Positions 1 to 7,651 are shown, counted from the stretch's first letter. The stretch: 51,546 bases of DNA from an archaeon GW2011_AR18 (GCA_000806155.1 JWKX01000014.1:1-51546), one strand, 5' to 3'. Notes: generated by a model not told the origin, from the letters alone. Numbers and translations: made by a program.

Positions 1-1297
1 TTAATGTTGTTGTCTGACCGCTATTTACAGTGACCAAAGTATTGTAATCTTGGTATCCTGTTTTTACCAATCTTACTGCACGTTCTCCAGGTGCTAAGTA
101 TGTCACAGTTCTAGGTGTTAGTCCTTTGTATACATTATCAACATATATCTGTGCTCCTGTTGGAGATGATGTAACACTCAAGGATCCTGTTTGTACTAAT
201 GCTACATCTACTATTGTATAATTATACACGATCTGGTTGTTTGCATTAACACTATTAGGGCTTGCTATATCTGTTGTGCTTACATGTTGTACGTATCCTA
301 CCTTTGACACTCTTAATGTGTATGTTCCTAGATCAACTCTATTATTTCCTCCAGCTCCTCCAGCATTTATTATCCCTTGATATCCTGGATGTCCTGTTTT
401 TGTTAATCTCCATGATGCGCCTGGACTTGTTCTAACCCAGAATGCTCCTGTACTATCTACTCTTTTCATTGCAACATGATATACTTTTGTGTCCCCTGCT
501 CTTAATGAGTGGTAGCTTGTATCAGTGAAGTATCCTTGTTTTTCAAGAATTAATCTGTATGTGTAATAGTTTGTATAATCCTGTACTGTCTTGTTCACGT
601 CTATTGGTGTATATCCTGCATATCCAGCGCTCTCTGTTCGTACCATTGCTTCTGTTGGTTCTGATGTTACTACGAATCTTACTTGTGGTACTGGATTTAA
701 TACTACATTTATTACATTATTTGATCCTGCTGGTGTTTCTATGAACTGGTAGTATGGTGCATATCCTTCTTTTTTTATTGTGAGGAAATGTGTTCTCTCA
801 TCATTATATTCTGCGTCAGGGTTTGTGTCTGCCAGGTTTGTTAATGTCACGTTTGTTTTTTCCGGGAATGCCTGGGCGTATTCATCTGGAGTGTATGCCT
901 GCCTGTTTAATCCTTTTATTACTCCTACTACTGTTACATTAGCTCCTTCTGGTATTGTATTCACTGTAAAAGTGTTTGTGAATGTATATGCAGATTCTAA
1001 TGTTATATTTAAGACATTATTTGATCCTGCTGGTGTACTGACATATTCTATTGCTTCTTTATAACCTAATTTATCTATTAATATTGTGTGATAATTATTT
1101 GTCTCTGTATCATACAAATTTGTGATTCTTACTGGAGAATTTCCTTTATATATTCCTCCTGCATAAATTTGAGCTCCTGTAGGAACTGTATCAACCAATA
1201 ATGTGTTTGTATAAGTATAAGCTAATACACTACCTACCATAACTAAAAACAAACTTAAAATTACTAAAGAAATTGTTATTTTTCTTCTTCTATCCAA
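1..1297 (-). CDS. Secreted PEGA-repeat surface protein (C-terminus outside window)
   Basis: An open frame on the minus strand runs from a TTG at 1297 to the left edge without a stop, about 432 residues. The TTG is chosen because GGAGG lies 8 bases upstream (about 1302-1309) and it is followed by a basic RRRK stretch and a hydrophobic segment ending in VLAY, which reads as a signal peptide or anchor. The rest is about five PEGA-type beta repeats: each has a TxPxGA-like turn (VPTGAQIYAGG, IPEGANVTVVG, SPTGAQIYVDN) and a later K.GY or Q.GY strand; TPAGSNNV occurs twice. PEGA domains are surface or envelope beta modules; the ligand is unknown. The missing C-terminus could hold more repeats or a membrane anchor. 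Confidence 0.85.
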   Translation of the reverse strand, partial: MDRRRKITISLVILSLFLVMVGSVLAYTYTNTLLVDTVPTGAQIYAGGIYKGNSPVRITNLYDTETNNYHTILIDKLGYKEAIEYVSTPAGSNNVLNITLESAYTFTNTFTVNTIPEGANVTVVGVIKGLNRQAYTPDEYAQAFPEKTNVTLTNLADTNPDAEYNDERTHFLTIKKEGYAPYYQFIETPAGSNNVINVVLNPVPQVRFVVTSEPTEAMVRTESAGYAGYTPIDVNKTVQDYTNYYTYRLILEKQGYFTDTSYHSLRAGDTKVYHVAMKRVDSTGAFWVRTSPGASWRLTKTGHPGYQGIINAGGAGGNNRVDLGTYTLRVSKVGYVQHVSTTDIASPNSVNANNQIVYNYTIVDVALVQTGSLSVTSSPTGAQIYVDNVYKGLTPRTVTYLAPGERAVRLVKTGYQDYNTLVTVNSGQTTTL

Positions 1298-1424
1298 TTT
1301 TCTCGCCTCCAATTAAAATATTTTTTATTTAAATCTAGTTCATTATATATTTAAACTTATTACAAAAGGAAAATATATTTCATAATATACACTTTTAACA
1401 ATATTTGCTTATTCTCTTTATTTA

Positions 1425-1526
1425 GGGGCTTTGCCCCATAACTCTTTCATAAGTTAGACTTTTGGGGCAGAATATTCACTTACGAGGCAACCTTGACTTA
1501 TGAGCTACTTATGAGGCAAAGCCTTA
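1425..1526. repeat. About 100-bp imperfect palindrome (nested inverted repeats)
   Basis: GGGGCTTTGCCCCATAA at 1425-1441 is mirrored by TTATGAGGCAAAGCC at 1509-1523 (one mismatch over the paired stretch). Inside lies TCATAAGT at 1448-1455, mirrored by ACTTATGA at 1495-1502 and again at 1507-1514. The 5' arm itself contains the short hairpin GGGGC-TTT-GCCCC. The element occupies most of the gap between the PEGA gene and the surface operon and is clearly more GC-rich than its surroundings. It could be a MITE remnant or a structured RNA; no ORF is apparent in it. Confidence 0.6.
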
Positions 1527-1575
1527 TTTAGGGATAAATTTATAAAGTAAAGTCTGTTTTTTATATAAAAGGTGC

Positions 1576-2286
1576 TTGATATTGATTGGAAAAAAAGGTT
1601 ATATTTCCATTGTTCTTTTACTAATTATATTTATCACACTAGGTTTTATTTTGGGTTATACACTTTTTAATGATGATTATAATTCAATAACAGGTGCAGC
1701 AACCTCTACTGTTGGTAACTTAACTGCTAATGTTGTTACAGCTGTTGCTTGTACATGGAGTAATGCTGCCCTGAATGTTAGTTTTGGTGAGGGAATATCT
1801 CAGTCTTTATCTCAGGGTCCTGTATATAATGCTTCTAAAAATTTTGAGGGATATATTGGTGGTGGTGCACAGAATGTTGGTATTAACTGGACTCATTATA
1901 ATATTACTGCAGACATTACTAATACTGACAGTATAAATATTTCAATTAAGGGTCAGCATCTTCTTATAGGTATTAATACTCTTGGTGTTGGTAATATTAC
2001 TTGGATGTCTAATGAATCTAATGGTAATGGTACTGATGCTTCTGGTGTTATTAGGAACTTTACTTATCTTGGTTCTAGTGCTGCTGGTCAAAATTTTGAA
2101 GGTTTTAATCTTACTCTGATTAATGATGGTGATACTAAACTTGCTTCACGTAATAGAAACTTTTCTAATCAATTGACAGCAGGTTCTACTGTCTGGTTTA
2201 GGTTCTGGCTTCATGTTCCAAGAGGTCAGATAGGTGGAAAATACGTAGGAAATTATACGCAGACTTGTACTGCAGCAACAACTTAA
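1576..2286 (+). CDS. Small secreted/anchored beta-rich surface protein, paralogue A
   Basis: A 236-residue protein with an N-terminal hydrophobic segment (about residues 8-27) and a Ser/Thr/Asn/Gly-rich beta-strand body. It is a clear paralogue of the gene at 3365: ANVVTAVACTWSNAALNVSF here against ANIVSAIACTFSNDALNVSF there, followed by YNASKNF in both, and both end in a G.Y.G.YT..C strand. Two cysteines (in VACTW and QTCTA) could form a disulfide joining the first and last strands. The TTG start at 1576 follows AAAGGTG; a second in-frame TTG lies at 1582. First gene of a five-gene operon. No known family recognised; the shape recalls small pilin-like or WxL-type surface subunits, which is only inference. 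Confidence 0.8.
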   Translation: MILIGKKGYISIVLLLIIFITLGFILGYTLFNDDYNSITGAATSTVGNLTANVVTAVACTWSNAALNVSFGEGISQSLSQGPVYNASKNFEGYIGGGAQNVGINWTHYNITADITNTDSINISIKGQHLLIGINTLGVGNITWMSNESNGNGTDASGVIRNFTYLGSSAAGQNFEGFNLTLINDGDTKLASRNRNFSNQLTAGSTVWFRFWLHVPRGQIGGKYVGNYTQTCTAATT

Positions 2287-2289
2287 AAG

Positions 2290-2865
2290 ATGGTGATGAA
2301 TAAAATATTATTGATTGTAGGGATGTTCCTAATTAGCATCTCATTGGTTAGTGCAAGCATTGGTGTAGGTATATCTCCCTCAAAAGTTTCAGATCAGGTT
2401 GTTAGTAAGCAGGAAAAAAATTATACTTTCACTATCTATAATACTGGTGATATTCCTGTTTTGATTAAAATGAGTGCCTCTGATGAATTGGAAGGTAAAG
2501 TAAAATTCTATCCTGAAGAATTATCAATAATTCCTGAACCTGAACCTCATAGGCTTCCTCCTGTTAATGGTAAGGATGTTATTGTAACAGTGAAAGCTCC
2601 TGTATCTCGTGATCTTAAAAAAATAACAGGCCATATTGTTGCCACTGCCGGTGCTGCTCCAGGTTCTAGTTTTGGTGGTTCTGGTGCTGTTGCCTCTAGG
2701 TTTGAATTGCAGATATCTCCTCCTAAACATTTCTGGGATTACATGACTGATAAGCAGATTATATTAGTAAATTTATTGATATTACTAGTTATCATAATAT
2801 TTATTGTAAGATGGTTGATGAAAAAGAAGGGTATACATTTTGCTTTAGTGAAAGAAGAAGAATGA
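2290..2865 (+). CDS. Secreted Ig-like protein with C-terminal membrane anchor, paralogue B
   Basis: 191 residues: signal peptide (about 1-22, ending VSAS), one extracellular beta-sandwich domain, then a C-terminal transmembrane helix (about 155-175) and a short basic tail. The domain opens with IGVGISPSKVSDQVVSKQE and then an N.GD strand, a pattern like PapD/DUF916-type Ig domains that bracket surface subunits. PEPEPHRLPPVNGK is shared almost exactly with the next gene, so the two are paralogues. Two ATG codons lie at the start (2290 and 2296). It overlaps the next gene by ATGA. The role is unknown; in context it may hold or assemble the small A-type proteins at the membrane. Confidence 0.8.
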   Translation: MVMNKILLIVGMFLISISLVSASIGVGISPSKVSDQVVSKQEKNYTFTIYNTGDIPVLIKMSASDELEGKVKFYPEELSIIPEPEPHRLPPVNGKDVIVTVKAPVSRDLKKITGHIVATAGAAPGSSFGGSGAVASRFELQISPPKHFWDYMTDKQIILVNLLILLVIIIFIVRWLMKKKGIHFALVKEEE

Positions 2866-3368
2866 AAAAATTAATCTTAATAATAATTTTCTTGATGAAC
2901 TTATCTGTAGTCTCCGCAAGCGTGGGTGTTGGTGTCTCTCCAGCTAAATTATCTGATACAATATTTACTGGTGAAGTTAAGGAATATGATTATATAATTT
3001 ATAATACTGGTGATATTAATATTACAGCTAAGATTAGTATAGAAGGTGAACTTAGTGATTATATTGATATTTCAGAAAAAGAAATTTTTTTATTGCCTGA
3101 ACCTGAACCTCATAGACTTCCTCCTGTTAATGGTAAGATTACAAAAATAAGAATTAAATCTCCTTTGCTATTGCACGAAAAAAATTATACCTCAAAAGTT
3201 GTAGCATCTGTTAATCCTGGTTTTGGCGGATTGATAACAACTGGTGCTGTAGCATCTAATATTTATATTACTGTAAAGCCTAGATATAGTTTTTATTTTA
3301 AATATATTATCTTATTATTTATTATAATTGTTTTTTATTTAGTTATTAAAAAAAGAGGTTCTAGATGA
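2862..3368 (+). CDS. Secreted Ig-like protein with C-terminal membrane anchor, paralogue B'
   Basis: 168 residues from the ATG at 2862, which overlaps the previous stop as ATGA; an upstream in-frame ATG at 2811 would add 17 non-signal residues inside the preceding gene and is rejected. Signal peptide about 1-18 (VVSASVG), Ig-like beta domain starting VGVGVSPAKLSDT, conserved PEPEPHRLPPVNGK, and a C-terminal transmembrane helix followed by KKRGSR. Same architecture as the gene before it, so this is a tandem duplication that has diverged. Overlaps the following gene (ATGA at 3365), implying coupled translation. Confidence 0.82.
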   Translation: MKKLILIIIFLMNLSVVSASVGVGVSPAKLSDTIFTGEVKEYDYIIYNTGDINITAKISIEGELSDYIDISEKEIFLLPEPEPHRLPPVNGKITKIRIKSPLLLHEKNYTSKVVASVNPGFGGLITTGAVASNIYITVKPRYSFYFKYIILLFIIIVFYLVIKKRGSR

Positions 3369-3922
3369 AAAAATATTTAATTATAATGATATTATCTGTA
3401 TTGATGTTTATATCATTATTATTCGTTGGCAATAATTTTACAGGTTATGATTCTGCTCAACTATCTAACCTTACAGCTAATATTGTCTCTGCTATTGCCT
3501 GTACTTTCAGCAATGATGCCTTGAATGTTTCTTTTGGTGATGCTATTACTGCAGGTTCTAACTATAATGCTTCTAAGAATTTTGTTGATCTTCACAGTAA
3601 TACTTGGTATAATATTACAATAGACATAACCAGCAGTAGTAATCTTAATGTCTCTATAAAGGGAACTAATTTTATCTCAGGTAGTAATTCTGTTGGTATT
3701 GGTAATGTCTCATGGTCTAGTAATACCACGTCTTCTAATGGTTCTAATATGGTTTTTCCAGGTAATGCTAACATTAGTAATTCATATGATGTAAATAATC
3801 TTATAGCATCAGATGCTGTATCAGGTAGTGTTGCATATTATAGGATGTGGCTTAGACTTCCATCAGGAACATCTGGTGGGCAATATTCTGGCACTTATAC
3901 TTTGAGGTGTACTGAATTATGA
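3365..3922 (+). CDS. Small secreted/anchored beta-rich surface protein, paralogue A'
   Basis: 185 residues, paralogue of the gene at 1576 but shorter. N-terminal hydrophobic segment (about 4-24), a TANIVSAIACTF strand with the first cysteine, a Ser/Asn-rich middle with several N-x-S/T sequons, and the closing strand SGTYTLRCTEL with the second cysteine. ATGA overlap with the gene before and after. The operon order A-B-B'-A' means each small cysteine-paired protein is matched by an Ig-like anchored protein. Function not recognised; inferred to be a surface subunit. Confidence 0.8.
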   Translation: MKKYLIIMILSVLMFISLLFVGNNFTGYDSAQLSNLTANIVSAIACTFSNDALNVSFGDAITAGSNYNASKNFVDLHSNTWYNITIDITSSSNLNVSIKGTNFISGSNSVGIGNVSWSSNTTSSNGSNMVFPGNANISNSYDVNNLIASDAVSGSVAYYRMWLRLPSGTSGGQYSGTYTLRCTEL

Positions 3923-4131
3923 AAAAGATTATTATTTTATTATTAATGTTTATAATATCTATTCCTTTTGTCATATCTGTTGATTCAGAAAACAGTGGTA
4001 ATTTATCTTTTGGTGTTGTTAGTGATGTTACTACATCTACTGTTTCTTCTCCAACTGTATCTTCTGGTGGTGGTGCTGCTACCTCAAGTGTGACATCTGA
4101 TTTTAGTGTATCCCCTGAATTACTCTTTTAA
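3919..4131 (+). CDS. Split surface gene, 5' part (signal peptide and low-complexity linker)
   Basis: 70 residues beginning with an ATGA overlap to the preceding gene. Signal peptide about 1-20 (ending VISVDS), then a Ser/Thr/Val/Gly-rich linker, ending SPELLF before TAA at 4129-4131. The continuation of the protein is open in the +1 frame, so the two parts look like one gene broken by a frame change inside 4094-4131. The stop sits in CTC TTT TAA C, where a +1 slip of the Phe codon would re-read TTT then AAC and enter the downstream frame. Either a programmed +1 shift, a fresh indel, or a sequence error. Confidence 0.65.
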   Translation: MKKIIILLLMFIISIPFVISVDSENSGNLSFGVVSDVTTSTVSSPTVSSGGGAATSSVTSDFSVSPELLF

Positions 4132-4741
4132 CAATAGTTTTTCATTAACTCCATCATCATCTAGGAATCTTTCTATATCTTTTAGTCCTGTAAAAGGTAC
4201 TAGTAATGGTGTCTATGTTGGTAAGATAATAGTTAAGTCAGGCGAGAAGTATAAGACTATTTATCTTATTATAAACTTTAGAGAAAGTTCTTTGCTTGAT
4301 ATCAATGTTAAAGTCCTTCCTGAATACAAGTCTGTCTATTCTGGTGATGATATCATCTCTTCAATATTATTGCATAATTATGGTACTGATTCAGGTCTTA
4401 TTCATGCTGATCTTAATTTTTCTGTTATTGATTTTGATAGGAATGTCCTTGTTGAATACTCAAAGGAAGGTATTGATCTTGGTAAAGAATTATTTTTCAC
4501 TAGAGATTTCAATATTCCTAAACATTCAGGTAACGGAAGATATATCCTTGTAGGAACTCTTTCTTATGGTAATTCTTCTGTATTCTCATATGATTATTTT
4601 GATGTTGTCAAGAAACCTGTTATTGAGATTGTGTATGATTATAGTGTACTGCTTATTATTATAACTTTGATGTTAGCTATTGGGATCTATGAATTTGTCT
4701 CATATAGGAATCATTCTAGATTGCTTTCTAAATTGAAATAA
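4106..4741 (+). CDS. Split surface gene, 3' part (beta domains and C-terminal membrane anchor)
   Basis: Frame +1 relative to 3919-4131. A GTG at 4106 is available, but the product would have no signal peptide although it has extracellular-type beta domains (YPLNYSFNNSFSLTPSSSRN then GVYVGKIIV and a second Ig-like domain) and a C-terminal transmembrane helix (about residues 180-200) followed by a basic tail. The export signal lies in the upstream frame, which supports one original protein of about 270 residues with domains signal-linker-Ig-Ig-TM. The last gene of the surface operon. Confidence 0.65.
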   Translation: MYPLNYSFNNSFSLTPSSSRNLSISFSPVKGTSNGVYVGKIIVKSGEKYKTIYLIINFRESSLLDINVKVLPEYKSVYSGDDIISSILLHNYGTDSGLIHADLNFSVIDFDRNVLVEYSKEGIDLGKELFFTRDFNIPKHSGNGRYILVGTLSYGNSSVFSYDYFDVVKKPVIEIVYDYSVLLIIITLMLAIGIYEFVSYRNHSRLLSKLK

Positions 4742-4868
4742 AATTGGTTTACTTCTCAGAGTTTGTTCATTCAGTCATTATCTCTTATCAGAGTTATATC
4801 ATCATTGAAGTATATTTAGAATAGTTGATAGTTTTATATAATTAACTAAAGTTTTAGAGAAAGATTTA

Positions 4869-4898
4869 TATAGTAATTATACTATAATATTATAGTAT
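4869..4898. promoter_or_regulatory. Triple half-site operator over the MNT gene start
   Basis: ATACTATAATATTATAGTAT at 4879-4898 is a perfect 20-bp palindrome that ends inside the ATG at 4897. Just upstream TATAGTA (4869-4875) pairs with TACTATA (4880-4886) across a 4-base centre, so three alternating half-sites TATAGTA / TACTATA / TATAGTAT follow one another. A TATA-like ATTTATATAG overlaps the left end. The encoded protein has an N-terminal winged helix, so autoregulation at this site is the natural reading. Confidence 0.6.
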
Positions 4899-5511
4899 GA
4901 AAGATATAATAGTGCTTACAGAATTAGAAATAAAAATATTAATCCATTTTACAGGGGATTATAATCTAAAGATTAGTATATTGCAATTAGCAAAAAGATT
5001 AAAAATTCACTATCCAAATATTTATAATACAATTAAGAGTCTAGAAAAAAGAAATTTAATAATATTAGAAGTTGTTGGCAAGGCTAGTATTTGTTCATTA
5101 AATAAAAAATCACTTGAATTGCCTGTATATTTAGCATATGCAGAAAAAAATCAGGCAAATGAAATAATAAAAAAATTTCCTATTATTGATAGAATAGCAA
5201 GAGAGGCAATAAAAATAGAGCCTAATAGTATACTTGGCATATTCGGAAGCCATGTAACAGGAAATGCAGGAAAGCAATCAGATATTGATATCTTCTTGAT
5301 AACTGATAATAGGAAAGGATTTATTGACCTAATCCCAAGAAACTTTCCTCAATACGAAAAAAAAATAGATTTTAATATTATCTCATTTGAAGAATTCACA
5401 GAATCATTGAATACAAAAAAATTAACAATAAGTTCAGAAATAATAAAAAATAAGATATTAATATATGGTGCAGAAATTTATTATAATATTATGTTGCAGA
5501 AGGAATTATGA
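4897..5511 (+). CDS. Winged-helix plus MNT nucleotidyltransferase (antitoxin type)
   Basis: 204 residues. Residues about 1-75 form a winged helix (ILQLAKRLKIHYPNIYNTIKSLEKR as recognition region); residues about 105-175 are a minimal nucleotidyltransferase with G117-S118 and the metal pair D129-x-D131 in SDIDIFLI. MNT proteins of MNT/HEPN modules act as antitoxins, some by AMPylating the HEPN toxin. The stop overlaps the next start as ATGA at 5508, as expected for such a pair, but the partner is only 47 residues. Palindromic operator at 4869-4898. A second wHTH-MNT of similar layout lies at 38942-39475. Confidence 0.85.
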   Translation: MKDIIVLTELEIKILIHFTGDYNLKISILQLAKRLKIHYPNIYNTIKSLEKRNLIILEVVGKASICSLNKKSLELPVYLAYAEKNQANEIIKKFPIIDRIAREAIKIEPNSILGIFGSHVTGNAGKQSDIDIFLITDNRKGFIDLIPRNFPQYEKKIDFNIISFEEFTESLNTKKLTISSEIIKNKILIYGAEIYYNIMLQKEL

Positions 5512-5651
5512 TAGATATAACAGAGATAAATAGAGAATACAAAAATCTAGTAATTAAAGAATGTATTAAAGAGAAAGATGAACAAGTTTCAGGCAGGATA
5601 AAGCTTATGTTCATAATGGTATATTTCATAAGCTATTTAATTTTTCAATAA
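5508..5651 (+). CDS. Short HEPN-partner remnant (47 aa)
   Basis: ATGA overlap with the wHTH-MNT gene. The product starts with MIDITEINREYKNLVIKECI and ends YFISYLIFQ. Its position is that of a HEPN toxin, but HEPN domains are about 110-140 residues and carry an RN or Rx4-6H motif, which is absent here. It is probably a truncated HEPN that lost its C-terminal half, or an unrelated small hydrophobic-tailed protein. Family assignment rests on position only. Confidence 0.5.
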   Translation: MIDITEINREYKNLVIKECIKEKDEQVSGRIKLMFIMVYFISYLIFQ

Positions 5652-5682
5652 TCTTTTTAAACTATCCTTGAATATTTATACT

Positions 5683-5865
5683 ATGGATTATGAAGAGTTG
5701 AAGGAAGACAAAGTCTATAAGTTAATCACAGAAATATCAAGATTAAAAGACTTATTATTCAAAGATGGAATTAATTTTGAATTTGGGGATGCTGAGTATA
5801 TAAAATATAAAAGATTATGTGAGGAGTTAAGTGCTACAGATACTATTGAAATTAAGATATCATAA
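5683..5865 (+). CDS. Small acidic hypothetical protein (60 aa)
   Basis: Begins MDYEELKEDKVYKLITEISR and contains FGDAEYIKYKRLCEEL; all helical by appearance, no membrane segment. ATG at 5683 preferred over a TTG at 5668. It follows the truncated HEPN gene by 31 bases and may belong to the same unit. No family recognised. Confidence 0.55.
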   Translation: MDYEELKEDKVYKLITEISRLKDLLFKDGINFEFGDAEYIKYKRLCEELSATDTIEIKIS

Positions 5866-5872
5866 GAGTATT

Positions 5873-5962
5873 ATGGATATTATAAAAGAACAAGCCAGAG
5901 TAATTCGTGTTATGGAAGAAGGTGCTAGAAGTGCTATAAAAACTTTAGAAAAACTTGTCTAA
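5873..5962 (+). CDS. Possible tiny ORF (29 aa)
   Basis: ATG at 5873, reading MDIIKEQARVIRVMEEGARS and ending KTLEKLV; a single amphipathic helix. It lies 7 bases after the previous stop and its own stop overlaps the convergent carS stop by four bases. Too short to judge by composition; kept only because spacing suggests continuation of the upstream unit. Confidence 0.25.
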   Translation: MDIIKEQARVIRVMEEGARSAIKTLEKLV

Positions 5963-6498
5963 ACAGCTTTCTCATCTATTTTTAACAAATATCCTACATA
6001 TTTAATAAAGAAATGCCCTAAGACCCAGATTATTGTTAAATATACAAATAATCTTATTGATGAATAATATATGGGTAATACTATTATTCCTATTCCTATT
6101 GCTGATCCTATCTGATCTATTATTGGTAATGTCTCTCCTGGTTTTACTCTCATTCTTCTTTTAACAAAACTTCCTAATGCATCCCCAAACATTACAGCAA
6201 TTCCTATTAATATTCCAAATGATATTATATTAATCTCTTTATAATTAATTAAGCTTATTGCATTGAATAAATAATTATCATGTAATATTCCTTGTATTAT
6301 ACCTACTATTATTGCTCCTATTACTGCAAATATTACCCCTCTGAATGTCTTATGATCTCCTAATATTCTTTTTTTATTAAATTTTTTCTTGAAATCTAAC
6401 GGATAATCTAAGAATTTAAAATGGTTTTTTACAAATACTGGCATCATGTTAGATATTGCAGCCGGTATTAAGAAATATATTATTGATACTATATCCAT
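5959..6498 (-). CDS. carS: CDP-archaeol synthase
   Basis: 179 residues, an integral membrane cytidylyltransferase that converts unsaturated archaeol phosphate (DGGGP) and CTP to CDP-archaeol, the activated precursor of archaeal polar lipids. Family marks visible: GDHKTFRG (about residues 47-54), then FGDALGSFVKRRMRVKPGE and PIIDQIGS near residues 104-133, between about four to five hydrophobic helices. Length is normal for the family. The ATG at 6498 overlaps the stop of the glycosyltransferase by one base (TAATG), so the two are coupled. Works in the same pathway as the geranylgeranyl reductase at 11404. Confidence 0.93.
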   Translation of the reverse strand: MDIVSIIYFLIPAAISNMMPVFVKNHFKFLDYPLDFKKKFNKKRILGDHKTFRGVIFAVIGAIIVGIIQGILHDNYLFNAISLINYKEINIISFGILIGIAVMFGDALGSFVKRRMRVKPGETLPIIDQIGSAIGIGIIVLPIYYSSIRLFVYLTIIWVLGHFFIKYVGYLLKIDEKAV

Positions 6499-7526
6499 TA
6501 TTTTTCACCTAGTTTTTTATCTATTATCTTAAATAATTCATTATTTCCTGGGTTATAGCTTTTTTTCTTATATATCTTAAGATTAATTAAAAATTTTCTT
6601 AGATTCTCTTCAGTTAATTCTTTGTACATATTTCCATAATTATTCTCATTTACATATAATGCATTCAAGTATTGTTCAAATTGTTTTTTTATTGGTATTA
6701 CTAATATTGGTTTTTTTAGATAAATAGCCTCACTTATTAGATTAATTCCCCCAGTTGTGATTACTGCTTTACATTCTTTTATATCTTTATCAAAGTTTTC
6801 TTCTGAAAAGTTCTTAAATGTTATATTATTATCTTTTGATTCTTGATTGAATCCATATACTATAAACTCTTCTGAAAATTTTTTTAATTCTTCCAGTATT
6901 TTCTTATTTTTTGTTATTGATAAATATATTAATACACTATTTTTCACTTTTTTCTTGTTTTCTATCAAGCTTTTTCTTATTACAGGATCTATTCTGATTG
7001 CTTTAGACTTATTTTTTAATTTTTGTCCTGGTAATGTCAATACTATGTTCTCATCTGCTTTATTATATCCTACTACAAATTTAGATGTTAAGTAATCAAA
7101 TATCTGAAATTTAGGTATAGTGTAATTTCCATCTGTGATATAATGTTCATTATCAAATGTTATGCTTTTAATATTGTTTTTTTCTGCATAATATAATGTT
7201 CCTGGTTCGAAGTCAGATATTACTATCTCAGGATTGAATTTATCTATTTGTTTTAATGTTTCATTATCTATATAATCCTTTTTAATAAAGATCTTATAAT
7301 TCTTAAAGAATGTTTTTATTGCTGATACAGAATTGTTATTGTTTAATATCAGTTGTAACCCTTTAGCATAATACACATTATCAAAATCCTTTTTCAAATA
7401 ATCATAAGCAGCTAATCCACCTATTATCATTACTTCATGTTTTTTCTTTAGTAAATACTCAATCAATATCTTGCTTCTTGTGTAATGACCAGCACCTACC
7501 CCGCAGACTCCATATAATATTCTCAT
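6498..7526 (-). CDS. GT-B glycosyltransferase, MurG/UGT-like (MJ1255 type)
   Basis: 342 residues. The N-terminus MRILYGVCGVGAGHYTRSK has the G.G.GH.tR loop of GT28-like GT-B enzymes, and the C-terminal half has CKAVITTGGINLISEAIYLKKP (about 255-276), the nucleotide-sugar-binding GG..t..Ea...kP pattern. Archaeal relatives are annotated as glycosyltransferases of unknown acceptor. Coupling to carS suggests a role in glycosylating a membrane lipid, which is inference. No membrane helix; probably peripheral. Confidence 0.85.
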   Translation of the reverse strand: MRILYGVCGVGAGHYTRSKILIEYLLKKKHEVMIIGGLAAYDYLKKDFDNVYYAKGLQLILNNNNSVSAIKTFFKNYKIFIKKDYIDNETLKQIDKFNPEIVISDFEPGTLYYAEKNNIKSITFDNEHYITDGNYTIPKFQIFDYLTSKFVVGYNKADENIVLTLPGQKLKNKSKAIRIDPVIRKSLIENKKKVKNSVLIYLSITKNKKILEELKKFSEEFIVYGFNQESKDNNITFKNFSEENFDKDIKECKAVITTGGINLISEAIYLKKPILVIPIKKQFEQYLNALYVNENNYGNMYKELTEENLRKFLINLKIYKKKSYNPGNNELFKIIDKKLGEK

Positions 7527-7558
7527 ATACTCTCTTGTTTATTATTTGTTTATATATT

Positions 7559-7606
7559 TTTAGGGGTCTACATTTTGAACAATTTCTACATTTAGGGGTC
7601 TACATT
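7559..7606. repeat. 16-bp direct repeat, 32-bp period, in divergent promoter region
   Basis: TTTAGGGGTCTACATT occurs at 7559-7574 and, identically, at 7591-7606. Between the copies lies TTTCTACA, echoed inversely as TAGTAGAAA just after the second copy. The pair sits between the divergent glycosyltransferase (start 7526) and the membrane protein at 7652. Could be a paired regulator site or a small duplication. Confidence 0.5.
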
Positions 7607-7651
7607 ATTTTAGTAGAAACATTTATTAAATTCTTTCTTTGAACTATTAGT

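Noticed and set aside
559-1064. Plus-strand ORFs opposite the PEGA gene
   Set aside because: The minus-strand frame has regular PEGA repeats, a signal peptide and a Shine-Dalgarno; the plus ORFs are antisense shadows.
2811-2861. Extended N-terminus for the B' surface protein
   Set aside because: It would put 17 charged residues before a perfect signal peptide; the ATGA overlap at 2862 is the better start.
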